In this document: positions 32,789 to 44,329 of the stretch, piece after piece | How the letters are laid out: each line of letters opens with the position of its first letter | Numbering within the stretch: the first letter of the stretch is position 1 | Source of the DNA: Bolinopsis microptera | Taxonomy: Eukaryota > Ctenophora > Tentaculata > Lobata > Bolinopsidae | DNA length: 60,000 bases | Direction of reading: 5' to 3' | NCBI RefSeq assembly: GCF_026151205.1 | Contig: NC_087077.1 | Location: 13,678,983 to 13,738,982 of the forward strand | Program-made: the position numbers and the translations under genes | Notes under the pieces: model-generated | Databases searched by the model: none | What the model was told of the DNA's origin: nothing | The model's input: the letters and a program-made list of their open reading frames with translations, nothing else

Positions 32789-33215
32789 GTTTTCACAAAA
32801 ATATAAAAATATAAATATATTACAACGCTCGATTTCATTTTTACAGAACTGTTAACATGTTAAGAAACGACAAACTAAACGCAACTTTCACATTTTTGAT
32901 CAATGTACGATGTTACAATACAAATATCACCTTTTGTTAATAGATTAATTAACGTATGATGTATTATTAAATAATTAATTTTGAATTTATGATTTGTGAT
33001 GTGAAATATTGTAACAAAATTTTGTGAAGTAGGCTTTAAAAAAGTTAAAATTGCATTAATTCTTCTATAGCTAGCTTGCTAGTTTTATTTATTATTAGTT
33101 TCATTTATTGCATTTCTCTTAACGGGTGATACTCGTAAAATATCTATTCCATATATTAGGACCGTCGACGAGTCCAACTCGGCGCGCGTCCTGGTAGGTT
33201 ATAAACCTACAACAT

Positions 33216-33385
33216 AGCTCTAACCATAGCCCTTTCGTTTGCAGTAGCTCCCGACTGCCGAAGGCGACACAGGAAACAACTTGTGAAACAATTTTTGTGA
33301 AAAAAGCGTTTTGCACAAGTAGAATAGTCTTGCCACCTTCGGCGGTCGCGCGCTACTGCAAGCGAGAGGGCTCTGGTTAGAGCAA
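33216..33385. mobile_element. Small foldback element
   Basis: The left arm GCTCTAACCATAGCCC, TTTGCAGTAGC and GCCGAAGG from 33216 is mirrored by the right arm CCTTCGGCGGTCGCG, GCTACTGCAAGCGAGAGGGC to 33385. Arms are about 55 bp and imperfect, total about 170 bp. Non-coding; a MITE-like hairpin. Confidence 0.65.
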
Positions 33386-33778
33386 CAGTACGCGTAGACA
33401 CATGGCTATGTAAATTTATTGTACGCTACTCTTACGTATATAATGCGAGAACATATTTCCAATATACGTGCGCAAAAGTAAAAAAGCTAAAGGTATTTAA
33501 TAAAAAGTTACCTGGGTGCCCCAATTTGTAATGTTAACAAACATAATTTAAATATTTGGGCGGAATGACAGGCTAGGCTGAGCGCGGCTCAGTACATAGT
33601 AAACAACGGATCGTGTCATAAACTAGCAAGTTGAAATAATAAGTGAAAATTTGCTCTATCCAGCTCAGAGCCCTTTTGCTTGCAATCTCATGGCTAGGTG
33701 AAAGTGAAAATGCAAAAATAATCAAATTAATAAATTATCAGCGGAATTTAAAATTTAATTTATTCGTTAAAAAAATCT

Positions 33779-33853
33779 CAGCACTTATTTTAATTCGGAC
33801 ATTCCTACAGCCACTTTGTTACAAAAGTGTAACCAGCCAATTACAGGAAGCCG
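33779..33853. repeat. Dispersed repeat copy 2
   Basis: Second copy of the segment at 1206-1276, same orientation, differing by several substitutions and a short insertion in the TTGTTACA region. Confidence 0.6.
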
Positions 33854-34019
33854 GAGGATTCAATTATAGATTAGGCCAGTGACGGTTAAGGTAGTGTGTA
33901 CCATACTTGTAGCGCGATGCGTTACTGTGCCGCGCCGCGCACTCAATGAGGCTTCGTTGGCTAGATCGGCGAAATGCGCTACTGTGCTGCGCCGAGCTGC
34001 CATGAATTGACATCGTCAA

Positions 34020-34268
34020 TTAAGTACCATACTTTATTCGCCCGAGTAGAGACTTAGCTGCAATGGGCAGCTCCTCATTTAACCCTCACACCTGATTTCT
34101 CGAGTATTCGGCTGAGTGGGCCGGGGGTTTGCATAGACCACTCAGGATTTTTAGCTGAGCGTCGATGACGCTCACCCTACGGCTAGTGACAGAGTCGGTA
34201 ATCAAACCTGGTACCTCGAGAAATGCCAGGCCGATTTACCAACTAGAACTGAGCCACTAAGCCGAATA
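34020..34268 (-). mobile_element. tRNA-derived SINE
   Basis: Read on the minus strand from about 34268, the head is tRNA-like: the A-box region TGGCTCAGTTCTAGTTGGTA at 34256-34237 and the B-box region AGGTTTGATTACC at 34209-34197, the split RNA polymerase III promoter. A non-tRNA body follows with short inverted repeats (GAGCGTCATCGACGCTC) and ends near GGGCGAATAAAGTATGG. It cannot be a working tRNA (no closed acceptor stem). The 3' limit is approximate. Confidence 0.7.
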
Positions 34269-35962
34269 GATTCTTGGTTGACGATGTCAACCCATCGAGA
34301 TCGTTGCTCTGCGAAGCAGAGCAACGATCGACGATGCGAAGCAAGAATGCTAGTTCGCGCGGCGCGTCGAAGCGGCGAAGTCCTCCAAAATAGATTCATA
34401 TGTTGCCGTATAGATTCATATGTTGTATTTACTGCTGAAAGTATTGACACAGTGGTGGATTGAAAGAACCGGGATTTTTCCAATCGAGACACTTTTTGAT
34501 ATAGTGGTATCTATAGCTCCCTTCCAGATTCAATATTATGATGTTTCTCTGATATAGTATACTGGAATGCTGTTTTCAGCATCCCAATGATATGCTTTTA
34601 GCATTACAAAGCATTGAACAAAACAATAAATAAATGAATTGAAACTTCTTCCAGTGCACAATCGACCAGTTGTTAATTTCCTTTGCTTTTTATGTTTGAT
34701 AGATAACTCAATAATCATAGCGTATGGCATCCAATCGAAAGCCAAATTTCCAATATTAGACTATTTAATGCAGCTGTAGTTTTCGCCTGTTAATTCTAAC
34801 TAAACTACTGCTAATAACAAATTGCGGTAATTTCTTCACAAAGCTTGTTGCATGGGAGTTAAGATTTCCTATCTTCGGTAGTTCAATTTCTCCTGCTACA
34901 CGTTTAGCAACCTTGGTACAGCTCTAAGTTATACCGCTCTGTGTGGGTAATTGGTCAGTATCATCTTGAGTCCTTGTAGGATAGAGTAGAGTTCAAACTG
35001 TTGATAATTTACAAATACTTTCAGGAGCTGCAATAATATATGTCAAATTATCGCTGTTACACATGTGATACAATTTGAGATCAACATCTGTTGTGAATAT
35101 GAATGATAAATCAGTGTAAGTAAGATCACTAGTGTCTTAGACTTTTTGGTTCTTTACTGATAGTTGAAATTTGATATCTAGCGCTATCTAACACTATCTA
35201 ATAAGTATGACAGTGTGCATAGACACACTGTTGCAAATGTTGCAAGTTAAATTGCATTACATTTCATTCCATCATGTCTGTAATGGTTTAATAGTTTTAT
35301 GATACCTTGTTTTACTGACTACTTCAATGAAGAACGTACATATGGTATTCAATAAAAGTATAGATTGGACTCTGATATTAGTAAATGTGTATGATTTTCA
35401 AAATATTGAACATACTCTGCAACCTGGTAGCGCAGCTAACACAAAAACAAAAATTTTGGCCTAGCTTGTGCATAACCTAGTAAATAACCCGCACTCCGTT
35501 AAAAGCCGTCTGGAGAAACTCCGCAAAATGTTCATTGTAGTCAGCGGGCACAAAGAAGCATTACTAGCAATTGTGTTCTTTACACAATTTGAACATTTTC
35601 GTGGCTAATTCATTGAACAACGTCAGACTTAATATGTATTTAGTATTAAACAATTCAGTAAGTTATCTTTTCATGTACGCGTACGCTGCACTGTACACTG
35701 TAGTTAGTAAATGTAAACCAAACAAAGTAAAAATTGTGTATTTTTTGTACATTTTTTAGTGTAAATTAATTTATTAATTTATCACTTGTACACATATCAC
35801 AAATTATTTTATTATAATAAAACCACTTCTGTGAAATGGTTATTTTGACTTTAAATATTTGAACTAAATATGAATTGATTGTATTGTGGGTATAAAATAC
35901 AATTTTGTTTTACTAAGTTTTGTTTTACTATCCACAATTTTCAAAATTATTCTATTAATTAC

Positions 35963-36184
35963 ATGATTTTAATGTTAATGAAAATACATCTCAGGGAGTA
36001 CTTGCGGCAAGCCATAATTTTACTTGGATTCACAGTTTGGTTATCAGTAGTATACTCATTCTGCTCCGAGGATGTAGACTCTTCCATGTGCTACTACACT
36101 GTCTTTCCCCCTGTGTTGGCTCCTGCAGCACTGGCTTTCTTTTATGTGAACTGGCTTGGTTATAAAATGTTTGTACATAACTGA
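35963..36184 (+). CDS. PIGY: PIG-Y, GPI-GlcNAc transferase small subunit
   Basis: A single-exon frame of 73 codons from the ATG at 35963 (in-frame ATGs at 35972 and 35978 are alternatives). Two membrane segments are visible, QAIILLGFTVWLSVVYSF and the C-terminal VFPPVLAPAALAFFYVNWLG, with the ending NWLGYKMFVHN. Human PIGY has 71 residues, the same two-helix hairpin and a near-identical C-terminal pattern (W-x-G-x-K-x-F-x-HN). PIG-Y regulates the complex that makes the first GPI-anchor intermediate at the ER. The start choice follows family length. Confidence 0.85.
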   Translation: MILMLMKIHLREYLRQAIILLGFTVWLSVVYSFCSEDVDSSMCYYTVFPPVLAPAALAFFYVNWLGYKMFVHN

Positions 36185-36590
36185 TAGTGTCTTTTAAAAA
36201 TAATTTGAATGGTATTTACTATTTCTGAGAGAATAATGTTAACTAAGAAAACTTAAATTGTTCCAGATTGAAATTATAAATATAATCTCACAAATGTAAT
36301 ATTTATGATATAAGCATAACATATAATTTGGTTGTTATATATTATTGTTGTTCTACTTCCTTTTAATTGGATATTATGTAAATTGATTGATCGTATTGAT
36401 TGATTGGTAATATTTAACTATAAAATTGTCTTTCCTCAAAAAAATGTCTTATCTCAATTGCATGAACAAAATTAATATCATTTAGCAAATTTGATCTTTT
36501 TCAGACATTTATGTATTTTATCAAAAATAGTCTAATATCACTTATTTGAAATTGAATAGGAGGACTTAATCTGGATCGTTTTAGTCTGTG
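36185..36590. other. Spacer between PIGY and USP39
   Basis: An AT-rich 400-bp gap between two plus-strand genes. It must hold the PIGY 3' UTR and the USP39 promoter. Nothing else is recognised. Confidence 0.5.
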
Positions 36591-39500
36591 ATGACTACAG
36601 CAAAACGGCAAAAGCTTGACACTGAGGATGATGAAGGTGAATAATACTATACAGAAAAACTGGTCAGGAATTTGATCATGTGACAATCATATACTTCGAA
36701 TTTCATGAATCTGCCAAAGTGCAATCGGTTTACCAACGTTATTCAACCAAATTAGTGCCACTTTTCTACCAATTTCCAAGGTCATCAACAATACAATATA
36801 GCCATGAACCCAGTGACCTGGGTAATTTATCATTATTTTGCATTGGCATGTATTATAATACTGTAGCTTCTTCTGAGGTAGACACTAGACATGTATAATA
36901 AATTTAAATTACCAATCCTTCAGTAAGATCAGAAGAAAAGCCTACAATCAAAGTGGAACCAGATGATTCAGTACCAGTCATTGTTAAAACCGACCCGATT
37001 AAATCAGAAGATATTAAGGTTTGAATTTGCAACATGTGATTAGTATAGGAAAAATCTGTTGCTTTTCAGATACAAGTAGACTTTTCAAGTTAACCCGGGG
37101 ATTGACCCTTTTTAATTAAAGCTTGTTATAAGGCTATTCCTTAGATTTGATACAACAATTGATATGACTATAAAAGCATAATTAAGCTCTCCTCAGATTG
37201 AATACAACAGTGATGATGATTATGTTGATGAGGATGATGATGACGACAGAAAGCCCCTCATTTCTGCTCAAGAGAGGGAGTGGAAGTCTAAGCACTGCCC
37301 TTATCTTGACACCATTCAGAGGTCAATCCTTGATTTTGACTTCGAAAAGGTACGGTTTAACTTGTTAATAGTTCCTCCAAATAAACAAAGACGTTCAAGA
37401 GTTGAGTTTCAATCTGCAAACAAAATTTGTTTACAGTGTAAATTTGTTTCTTCTTTTGAAATCATGAAATTTGTTACAGGTTTGCTCAATATCTCTCTCC
37501 AACCTGAATGTTTACGCCTGTCTCGTGTGTGGAAAGTACTTTCAAGGTGATTTTACAGCGTCAATTATTATCTGTCTAATTCTGTATAATTCTATAGAGT
37601 TGCTTGGTACTGAATCCATACTGTTTTACTTTCATAGTACCCAAATAGATTGTTTTTTTTTCAACAATAATACTTATAAAGGTTATTGACGATTTTATCG
37701 TTCTAGCTTCACTGAATCTATCAACCACCAGGTCGTGGTAAGAACACACACGCGTACACGCACAGTGTTCACGAGGACCACCACGTTTTCTTAAATCTAC
37801 ACACTCTCAAATCCTACTGTCTCCCGGACAATTATGAGATCATTGATGCGACCTTAGAGGATATCAAATATGTGCTGAATCCTATCTTCACCAAAGATGA
37901 GGTGGGCGTTTTATAAATTGACAATAGCCCATAAATTGAATTATTTTTTGATCTTTTGACGAATTTTATAAAATAAAATAAAATTTGTATTAGTGAACAT
38001 AAAGATGTATAGACATACAAATTTCCCAAATTTCTGTCCGTCTTTATCAACTTCCTAACAGATCAAATCGTTGAGACACACCCACAAAATATGCAGAGCT
38101 CTAGATGGAACATCTTACTATCAGGGAATTCAGGGGCTTAACAACATAAAGGTATTTTCTAAATATTTTCTCTTAGTTTGGCACTGTATTTCATTTTAAC
38201 TTAACTTTGTTGATGATTAAGAAAAGTTAATTAAGCAGTACTTAATCCCTAAAATTTAGAACGTTGTCCCGATACTTGTGATATTCAAGATTATTTATGC
38301 ATGTTTTATGTCTGCAGGCAAATGACTACATGAACGTAATCCTGATGTCACTGTGTCACGTCACTCCAGTTAGAGAGTTCTTCTTGGACGTAGGCAACTA
38401 CTCCAAAATCAAACTCCCCCCTGGTAGCATCATGTATCCTTTAGTTCAGGTAACATTCACTAACTTTTAGCAGATCTTGTACTTTAAAGCAAGATCTTAT
38501 TGTACGGATTAATCAATTAGATTGCCCTGCATAATCAATTTCCCACCTGATTTAAAGGTTAACTTGACTCGATTTGCTAGACCAAACTAATTTAATCTTA
38601 TTTCAACTCCGAATAAAATTCAATCTAAGAATACCCTAATCTAACACTTCTTGTTTTCAAGAATATACCCTAATCTAACACTTCTTGTTTTCGGCAGAGG
38701 TTTGGTGATCTGGTGAGGAAGTTGTGGAATCCTCGGAACTTTAGATCACATATTTCCCCTCACGAAATGTTACAAGCTGTTGTGATCTGTAGCAAAAAGA
38801 AGTTTCAGTTCACTAAACAGGTACTGATCTCTTGGCGTTGAATACTTTTGTGTTAATAAATAAGAAAATGACTAAACGACTTTGATAATTAGGTGACTAG
38901 TATTAGTCAATAAATATTAAGATATTGTCTTATTTAGTTATTATCTTCTAAGTACATAAGTGTTATCGATTTTATTCAAGCATAAGTTTCCAGTCCTTAC
39001 CTATTTTTTTGGGATGTTTAGATTAAGCAGACTTAATTTTAAGTCTTCAATTTATTATTATTCCTATCCATATGTTTCCTATCCATATTGTGTAGAGTTC
39101 CTTAACATGCGAAGTATGATTACTAAATCATAATGATAAACTCAGGGTGACCCTATTCCGTATCTATCTTGGTTGTTAAACTCACTTCATTATACGTTAA
39201 CTGGAGCTAAGATCAAGAGGAGCAGTGTTATCTTCGATACTTTCCAAGGTAATGTCTAATCTACCTGTTGGCAGGAAGAAGTTCACTAATTTAAATTGAA
39301 CTAAACCTTGTATTATTAATGACGTTCAATTAATGTCGATAAAGATTTATACGGAGAAAATAATTTTCAAGAGCAGCTACACTTAATGATAATATTCTTA
39401 GAGTCATACATGGTATCTTGTGTATCCCCATAAATGTTGCTATAACACACAGCTGTAACACACACCTCCCTCACTAACTTTGCACAGGGGAGATGACAGT

Positions 39501-40862
39501 CCACAGTAGGAAAGTGCCTCCGCCGGGGGAAGCAGCACTAGGTGAACAGTACAAGACAACCAGCACATCCACCTCCTTCCTCTATCTCACTCTGGACCTT
39601 CCTTCTTCACCTTTGTTTACTGAGGACGGGGATCACAACATTATTCCTCAAGTAAGATTATCAGTTGGGCTTTTTGGAACTCTCAACTCAGGGTTAATTG
39701 ATCTTTCCTGGCCTGAGGGACTAAGTTTGTGTTATATTATACTTTATTTCAATGGGTATAGCTTTTTAAATCAATATTTTTGAGCTTTTTTTTGTTAACG
39801 GTTTGTGATCCAGGTTCCGATTTACAAGTTACTTGAGAAGTATAACAATGTGATGGAAGTAGAACATAAAACCTACGACGCAACCTATCTTAAGAAGTAC
39901 GAAATCACTAAGCTCCCCAGATACCTCATCCTCGCTATCAAACGGTATGTGCAGGGTACACTAAACATACACATAACCATTAACCACCACGTCTTGGTGG
40001 TCATATAAGCTAGGTTTCCTTGAGATACTGAGTCTTGGACTATTCCGTCCTAAAAACAAAAAACAGTTAGTCCCGTGATACTATAAGTGTCCTGAAATGA
40101 AATAGACCCCAGAAACGAGCTTATGATTTTCCGTGATATGAATTTATCAGATAACATTACGTATGATAACTAAATTCTTCTCTCAGATTTACGGAGAACA
40201 GATTCTTTATTGAGAAAAACCCCACAATCGTTAACTTCCCGATATCATTTGACATGGCGGAATTCATTGAGACAACAGTATCAGACAAGTATACCAACAC
40301 GGAGTACAATTTGTTGAGTAACATTTGTCACGATGGTACGCCCACTGCTGGTACCTACTCGACTCATCTTCACTTGTCCAGGTACTGTTCAATCTATTTA
40401 GTGACGTAATTATTTGGTATTACAGTACTATATTATGTGATACTGTGTTGTTCTACGGCTGTACAGTGTAAATACAGCTTTAATTAGCCCTTCTCATTTG
40501 CATGCCCCTGTGGGCCAGTATTCACCATGCTCCTTGTTATTTGCATGCCCCACCCTGTGGGCCAGTATTCACCATGCTCCTTGTTATTTGGTTTTAACTT
40601 CAGTGCGAATCAGTGGTTTGATGTGCAGGATCTGCACGTAACTAAACTACAGCCTCAGATGATTACCTTATCAGAGTCCTACATACAGGTACAACTGCTT
40701 ATCTTTTATCAGGGTTTCTTAATCATTGAGATACAAATTTACAGGCTTTCAAAATCTCACAATACCTCTTTATAAATAATTCTAGGATTTATTTTCACTC
40801 TGATGAAACGTTACTCTTAGATTTACGAACGAGCGGATTTGGCTGAAGATTCAAAAGGATAG
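36591..40862 (+). CDS. USP39: USP39/Sad1 tri-snRNP factor, 14 exons
   Basis: Exons: 36591-36636, 36924-37018, 37197-37349, 37480-37546, 37732-37901, 38062-38151, 38318-38449, 38698-38820, 39146-39248, 39488-39651, 39814-39944, 40187-40381, 40604-40688, 40821-40862. All are GT-AG and phase-consistent, giving 531 residues (human 565). After an acidic N-terminus comes the ZnF-UBP domain (CPYLDTIQRSILDFDFEK, ACLVCGKYFQGRGKN, HAYTHSVHEDHHVFLNLHT), then the USP fold (GLNNIKANDYMNVIL, FGDLVRKLWNPRNF, SPHEMLQAVVICSKK, LPRYLILAIKR, QMITLSESYIQ). The catalytic Cys position is Asp (ANDY), as in all USP39, so it is an inactive protease acting as a U4/U6.U5 tri-snRNP splicing factor in the nucleus. It appears fully functional. 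Confidence 0.97.
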
Positions 40863-41312
40863 TGAAGAGTCAAACTGTAGGCTTTATAATGCACATGCCA
40901 TAATACTATACTATACATGAACATTCTCCTTCAGATATCGTGTTTAATATGCTAAGCACAGTACCCATTATAAATTTACGGCCATGCTAATTATCGGCTT
41001 GGGTAGATTTAAATTTGATTTGGCGAGAGTTCATTTTTGCTACATTTGGTAGATTTGAGAGCCTTTTTTATTATGTTACCTTTTTATTGTACGATGGTCT
41101 GACAGCTATTGTTTGCTTCAAATGTGACAATTCTAGATATTTATTGAATCAATATCCTTTTATCAACTGTTATTTTTTATTTAACTTGAATTTATACAAT
41201 CACTCGTAAACAATTATAAGTCACAAATTTAACAATACAATGCAGTAAATTTTTTGAATCATCCTTCAAGTTAAAAGTATCTATAAAGTTTGATAACTTT
41301 CCACCATGAAGC
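40863..41312. other. Spacer after USP39
   Basis: An AT-rich gap of about 450 bp before the next small gene on the same strand. No feature seen. Confidence 0.45.
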
Positions 41313-42156
41313 ATGGACCCTCTTGCGATCAGTAACAACTTGAAACATCTGTCCCAGCATTCCGCCTCGGCTCTCGCTTCTGTAACCGAGGCCAGCAACA
41401 ATGGAAATAGTGGTGAGCTATTAGATATTAGCTATATTTGCTTTAATAATGTTGAAATATTCATCCTTTCTTCAAGATGCTACCAGATGTAAAGTACCCA
41501 AAGATTTAGTTGATGAAATCGAAATTAATAATCAAAACTACGAATTACCATTTCCAGTAATATTAAAATTCCTGTAACCCTTGATACTGCAGTGAAAGAG
41601 CGGTTCTCTTCAATAGAAACACAGCTGAACAGTGTAAGGAAGATGGTTATTGACGGGGGTATGGGACCTCTTTCCTGTAGTTCTGACCAGATAAAGGTAC
41701 ACTATATATATTACAAAATCTGCTAATATACCGATTCACTTTGGTGTTGATTTGATGACATTTCATGATGTTAATATTAAAATCTTCGCTTGGTTGGGTC
41801 AGTATGGTCTAAATCATGCAGCTCACTGAATCAAGGCAGTAAGGTAGTACGTTTCGTGAAAAGTCAGGATGAGATGTGCCGAAATTTTTCCTTCCTTTTT
41901 AATTTATATACTAGATTTGAAAGTTCAACCTTTTTGTCTAGCAGTATTCTTGCTCTTATTGTAGGCACTGGGCATGAACAATGATTCTCATAATCAATTC
42001 ATATTTCCTGAGAAGCAAGAACTTATCATGGGGTCTTTTAACTGTTTCCTATTTCAGTTCCAAGTTGAAGAATTAAAGCTACAGAACACAAGATTAGAAA
42101 CGAATAGTCTGGCTGCTTTTAACAGAATGAAGGAAGCTTTAAATATGCGTCATTGA
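41313..42156 (+). CDS. Small coiled-coil protein, possibly MED9
   Basis: Three exons, 41313-41412, 41593-41696 and 42058-42156, GT-AG and in phase, encode 100 residues. The N-terminus is Ser/Ala-rich (MDPLAISNNLKHLSQHSASA). The rest is predicted helical: KERFSSIETQLNSVRKMVID, a short GGMGPLS turn, a SSDQIKFQVEELKLQNTRLE helix, then MKEALNMRH. This helix-turn-helix with a P/S-containing turn resembles the C-terminal domain of Mediator subunit MED9 (helix, MPGI-type loop, SPEQQ helix), but the similarity is weak and judged by eye. Other small coiled-coil subunits are possible. The gene model itself is well supported by phase and length. Confidence 0.6.
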
Positions 42157-42638
42157 ATATTACATGTTCTAGGGCAAGAGTGCCTTTGCATAGGTATTAT
42201 AACAAACAGTGTTCATCAATTAATGTGAAATGGTTGACGAGTTCGTGCAGTGGAATCAAGAACAAAGAATAAGATTGCATACACAGACTTAGGCGATGAA
42301 TGCAATATTATTGGGACATTTCTTGTTCGTTTCACTGGGTTATCAATTATAATTAATATTTCCATATTGTAGATAAAATCCTTGACAAGTCATCTTTATC
42401 GTGTTTAAGCTCTAATAGTGTTTAAGCTGTAATAGTCCTCTAAAAGACCATTCGCATTCCTGACATTGTTATTAGACTGCTTCAAAAATTGAATTGTAAG
42501 TTTGAAATTGATCGCTTTATTGATAGCAGTTTCTTTAAGTCTTTATTCTCTCTGTGTAACATGTGCATTTCTTTCAACAAACTGTTCGAATTTACCGTTA
42601 TAATTCCTGATTCCTAATCTAAATCTCCAATTCGTCAG
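42157..42638. other. Spacer or intron upstream of zinc finger gene 1
   Basis: AT-rich, ending in an acceptor-like ATTCGTCAG at 42638. It may be intergenic or the last intron of the zinc finger gene if upstream exons exist. None was recognised. Confidence 0.4.
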
Positions 42639-42661
42639 TAAGGTGTGTACTTGTGTTGCGG

Positions 42662-43843
42662 ATGGAGGGCAACTTGAAAGTCTATGAATGTGAAGAATGT
42701 TCTTACAGTACTAAATATGAGCATTACTTGGAACGTCATACCAGAACTCATCTTGACAAGGTTAACACATCAAACAATCTACTGCACGATTCTGTAAAAA
42801 TAACTTCTGCACTTGGAAAGCAAGATCCTGTCAAGATTACGTCACCTGCATTGCAACAACAAGAGTCAGGCGATGTAAACAAGGCCCAAGATACCATGTT
42901 AACTGAGTACAAAGAATGTGTGCCGTCAGATGATTCGACAACCGATTCAGAATGTGATAAGACTGAAAATTATGAGGTGGTGGAGGGACCTACAAAGAAG
43001 GTTAGACGTGACCTGAAAAAGGAAGAGCTACCTGGTCTTCAATTCCAAGATGGGGTTTATCATTGCCACCTGTGTCAATATAAAAGCACTCGCACAATAA
43101 CAGTTAAAAATCATATTAAAGTCAAGCACCTTGGAGAAGCTCTGTTTTCATGTAAAGAGTGTGATATCCAATTCTTTGCTCGAAAACCGTTCCATAAACA
43201 TAATGTTTGTTTTCATCCTTCACGTGTTAAAAAACGCCCTTATCCTGTCAAAAAAGAACATGCCAAACTTTTTTCATGTCCAGATTGTAGTTACACCATG
43301 TGCATAGGAAAGAAAGCTGTTTTTCAGAGACACTGTTCGATTCATGCGGTCCCAAAAAGTGAACTATTTACTTGCCATGTATGTCTTGTAGATTTCAAAA
43401 CACAACATGGTTTGAAAACCCATTATGGAATGTATCATAGAAAAGGAGAATCATTAACATGTGACATGTGTTTTAAAACCTTTGGTAGAAATAGTCAGTT
43501 GGAAGATCATGTTCGTAGACATACTAGGGACTTCAAATTATTTTGTGATAAATGTGAGAAGGGATTTGCATCAAGGTTTGAGCTAAAAGGTCATCATATA
43601 ACATGTTATGGACTAGCAAGCATCATTGAAATGCACAATTGCAGTTATTGCAGCTTTTCGACAAAAGAGAAAGGAGTTTTGATGGATCATGAATATAAGC
43701 ATGGTTCAAAAGAGCCACCCTATAAATGTGAGCTAACAGATTGTGATTATACCTCTTTCTATAGAAGGAGTCTTCAAGAGCACAAGAGGAAAAAACATGG
43801 AATATTTGTACATCCGAGAGTTCAAATACTTACTAATTTGTGA
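42662..43843 (+). CDS. C2H2 zinc finger protein, copy 1
   Basis: 393 residues from the ATG at 42662. The frame is open back to the splice acceptor-like CAG at 42638, so upstream exons are possible. It has one N-terminal finger (YECEECSYSTKYEHYLERH), an acidic and Ser/Thr-rich linker of about 100 residues with a basic patch PTKKVRRDLKK, then eight more fingers: YHCHLC, FSCKEC, FSCPDC, FTCHVC, LTCDMC, LFCDKC, HNCSYC and YKCELTDC types. The seventh is atypical, lacking the normal His spacing. It is presumably a nuclear DNA-binding regulator; target unknown. A close paralogue lies 2.1 kb downstream. Confidence 0.85.
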   Translation: MEGNLKVYECEECSYSTKYEHYLERHTRTHLDKVNTSNNLLHDSVKITSALGKQDPVKITSPALQQQESGDVNKAQDTMLTEYKECVPSDDSTTDSECDKTENYEVVEGPTKKVRRDLKKEELPGLQFQDGVYHCHLCQYKSTRTITVKNHIKVKHLGEALFSCKECDIQFFARKPFHKHNVCFHPSRVKKRPYPVKKEHAKLFSCPDCSYTMCIGKKAVFQRHCSIHAVPKSELFTCHVCLVDFKTQHGLKTHYGMYHRKGESLTCDMCFKTFGRNSQLEDHVRRHTRDFKLFCDKCEKGFASRFELKGHHITCYGLASIIEMHNCSYCSFSTKEKGVLMDHEYKHGSKEPPYKCELTDCDYTSFYRRSLQEHKRKKHGIFVHPRVQILTNL

Positions 43844-44329
43844 ACCAATATAATTTATTTAAAAAAAACAGAAATAGGTCGTATCTTAAAATCTATTCCT
43901 TTAGAATAGATGGTCGATATTTCAATTTTAATTTTTATCGCTCATTTTTTAATCACAAGTTTTTGTCCTTCATCATATTGTGCACAAACGATATGGATTT
44001 TCTCCTTCTGCACTATTGACCTTATCCAACGGTTTTGGCTGGAAATATGGGATTGCTTGATTTCAATGTAAGCCGTTTAACTGACCATCATCAGTTTTAA
44101 TACATCATGTAGGAATAGGATGTGTAGAAATGTGTAGGAATAGGATGTGTCTATCGCAGAATTGCAATTTATTATAAAATATATCATGAGTACCGTAATG
44201 TGTAAATTATCTAGCTATTTTTTATCTTTGTCGCATAGTAGCGGGGTAGTAAATACAGTGTTTCGTTTATAATACAAATTTATCATAAAAATTTATGAGA
44301 ACAATTTATAATTTTTTATTAGAATTGTA
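43844..44329. other. 3' flank of zinc finger gene 1
   Basis: AT-rich, no gene recognised. It ends in GAATTGTA (44322-44329), which recurs after the next element as its target duplication. Confidence 0.5.

Larger units (their letters stand above)
32789..35962. other. Repeat-rich intergenic region
   Basis: It holds the foldback element at 33216-33385, a second copy of the 1206-1276 repeat, a SINE near 34020-34268 and a stable hairpin at 34299-34329. A phrase GGCGGAATGACAGGCT plus GAGCGCGGC occurs both at 32594-32620 (inside the TAGCGG element) and at 33550-33585. No protein-coding exon was recognised. Confidence 0.5.

Noticed and set aside
33150-33210. Hammerhead-like or tRNA-like fold around GACGAGTCCAACTCGG
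   Set aside because: The conserved CUGAUGA and GAAA core of a hammerhead is not complete and no full tRNA cloverleaf could be drawn.
33119-33401. Overlapping short minus-strand frames near a GC-rich patch
   Set aside because: They fall within the small foldback element, whose arms explain the sequence.
34180-34268. Possible functional tRNA gene
   Set aside because: A and B boxes are present but the A-box region is expanded and no acceptor stem pairs; a SINE fits better.
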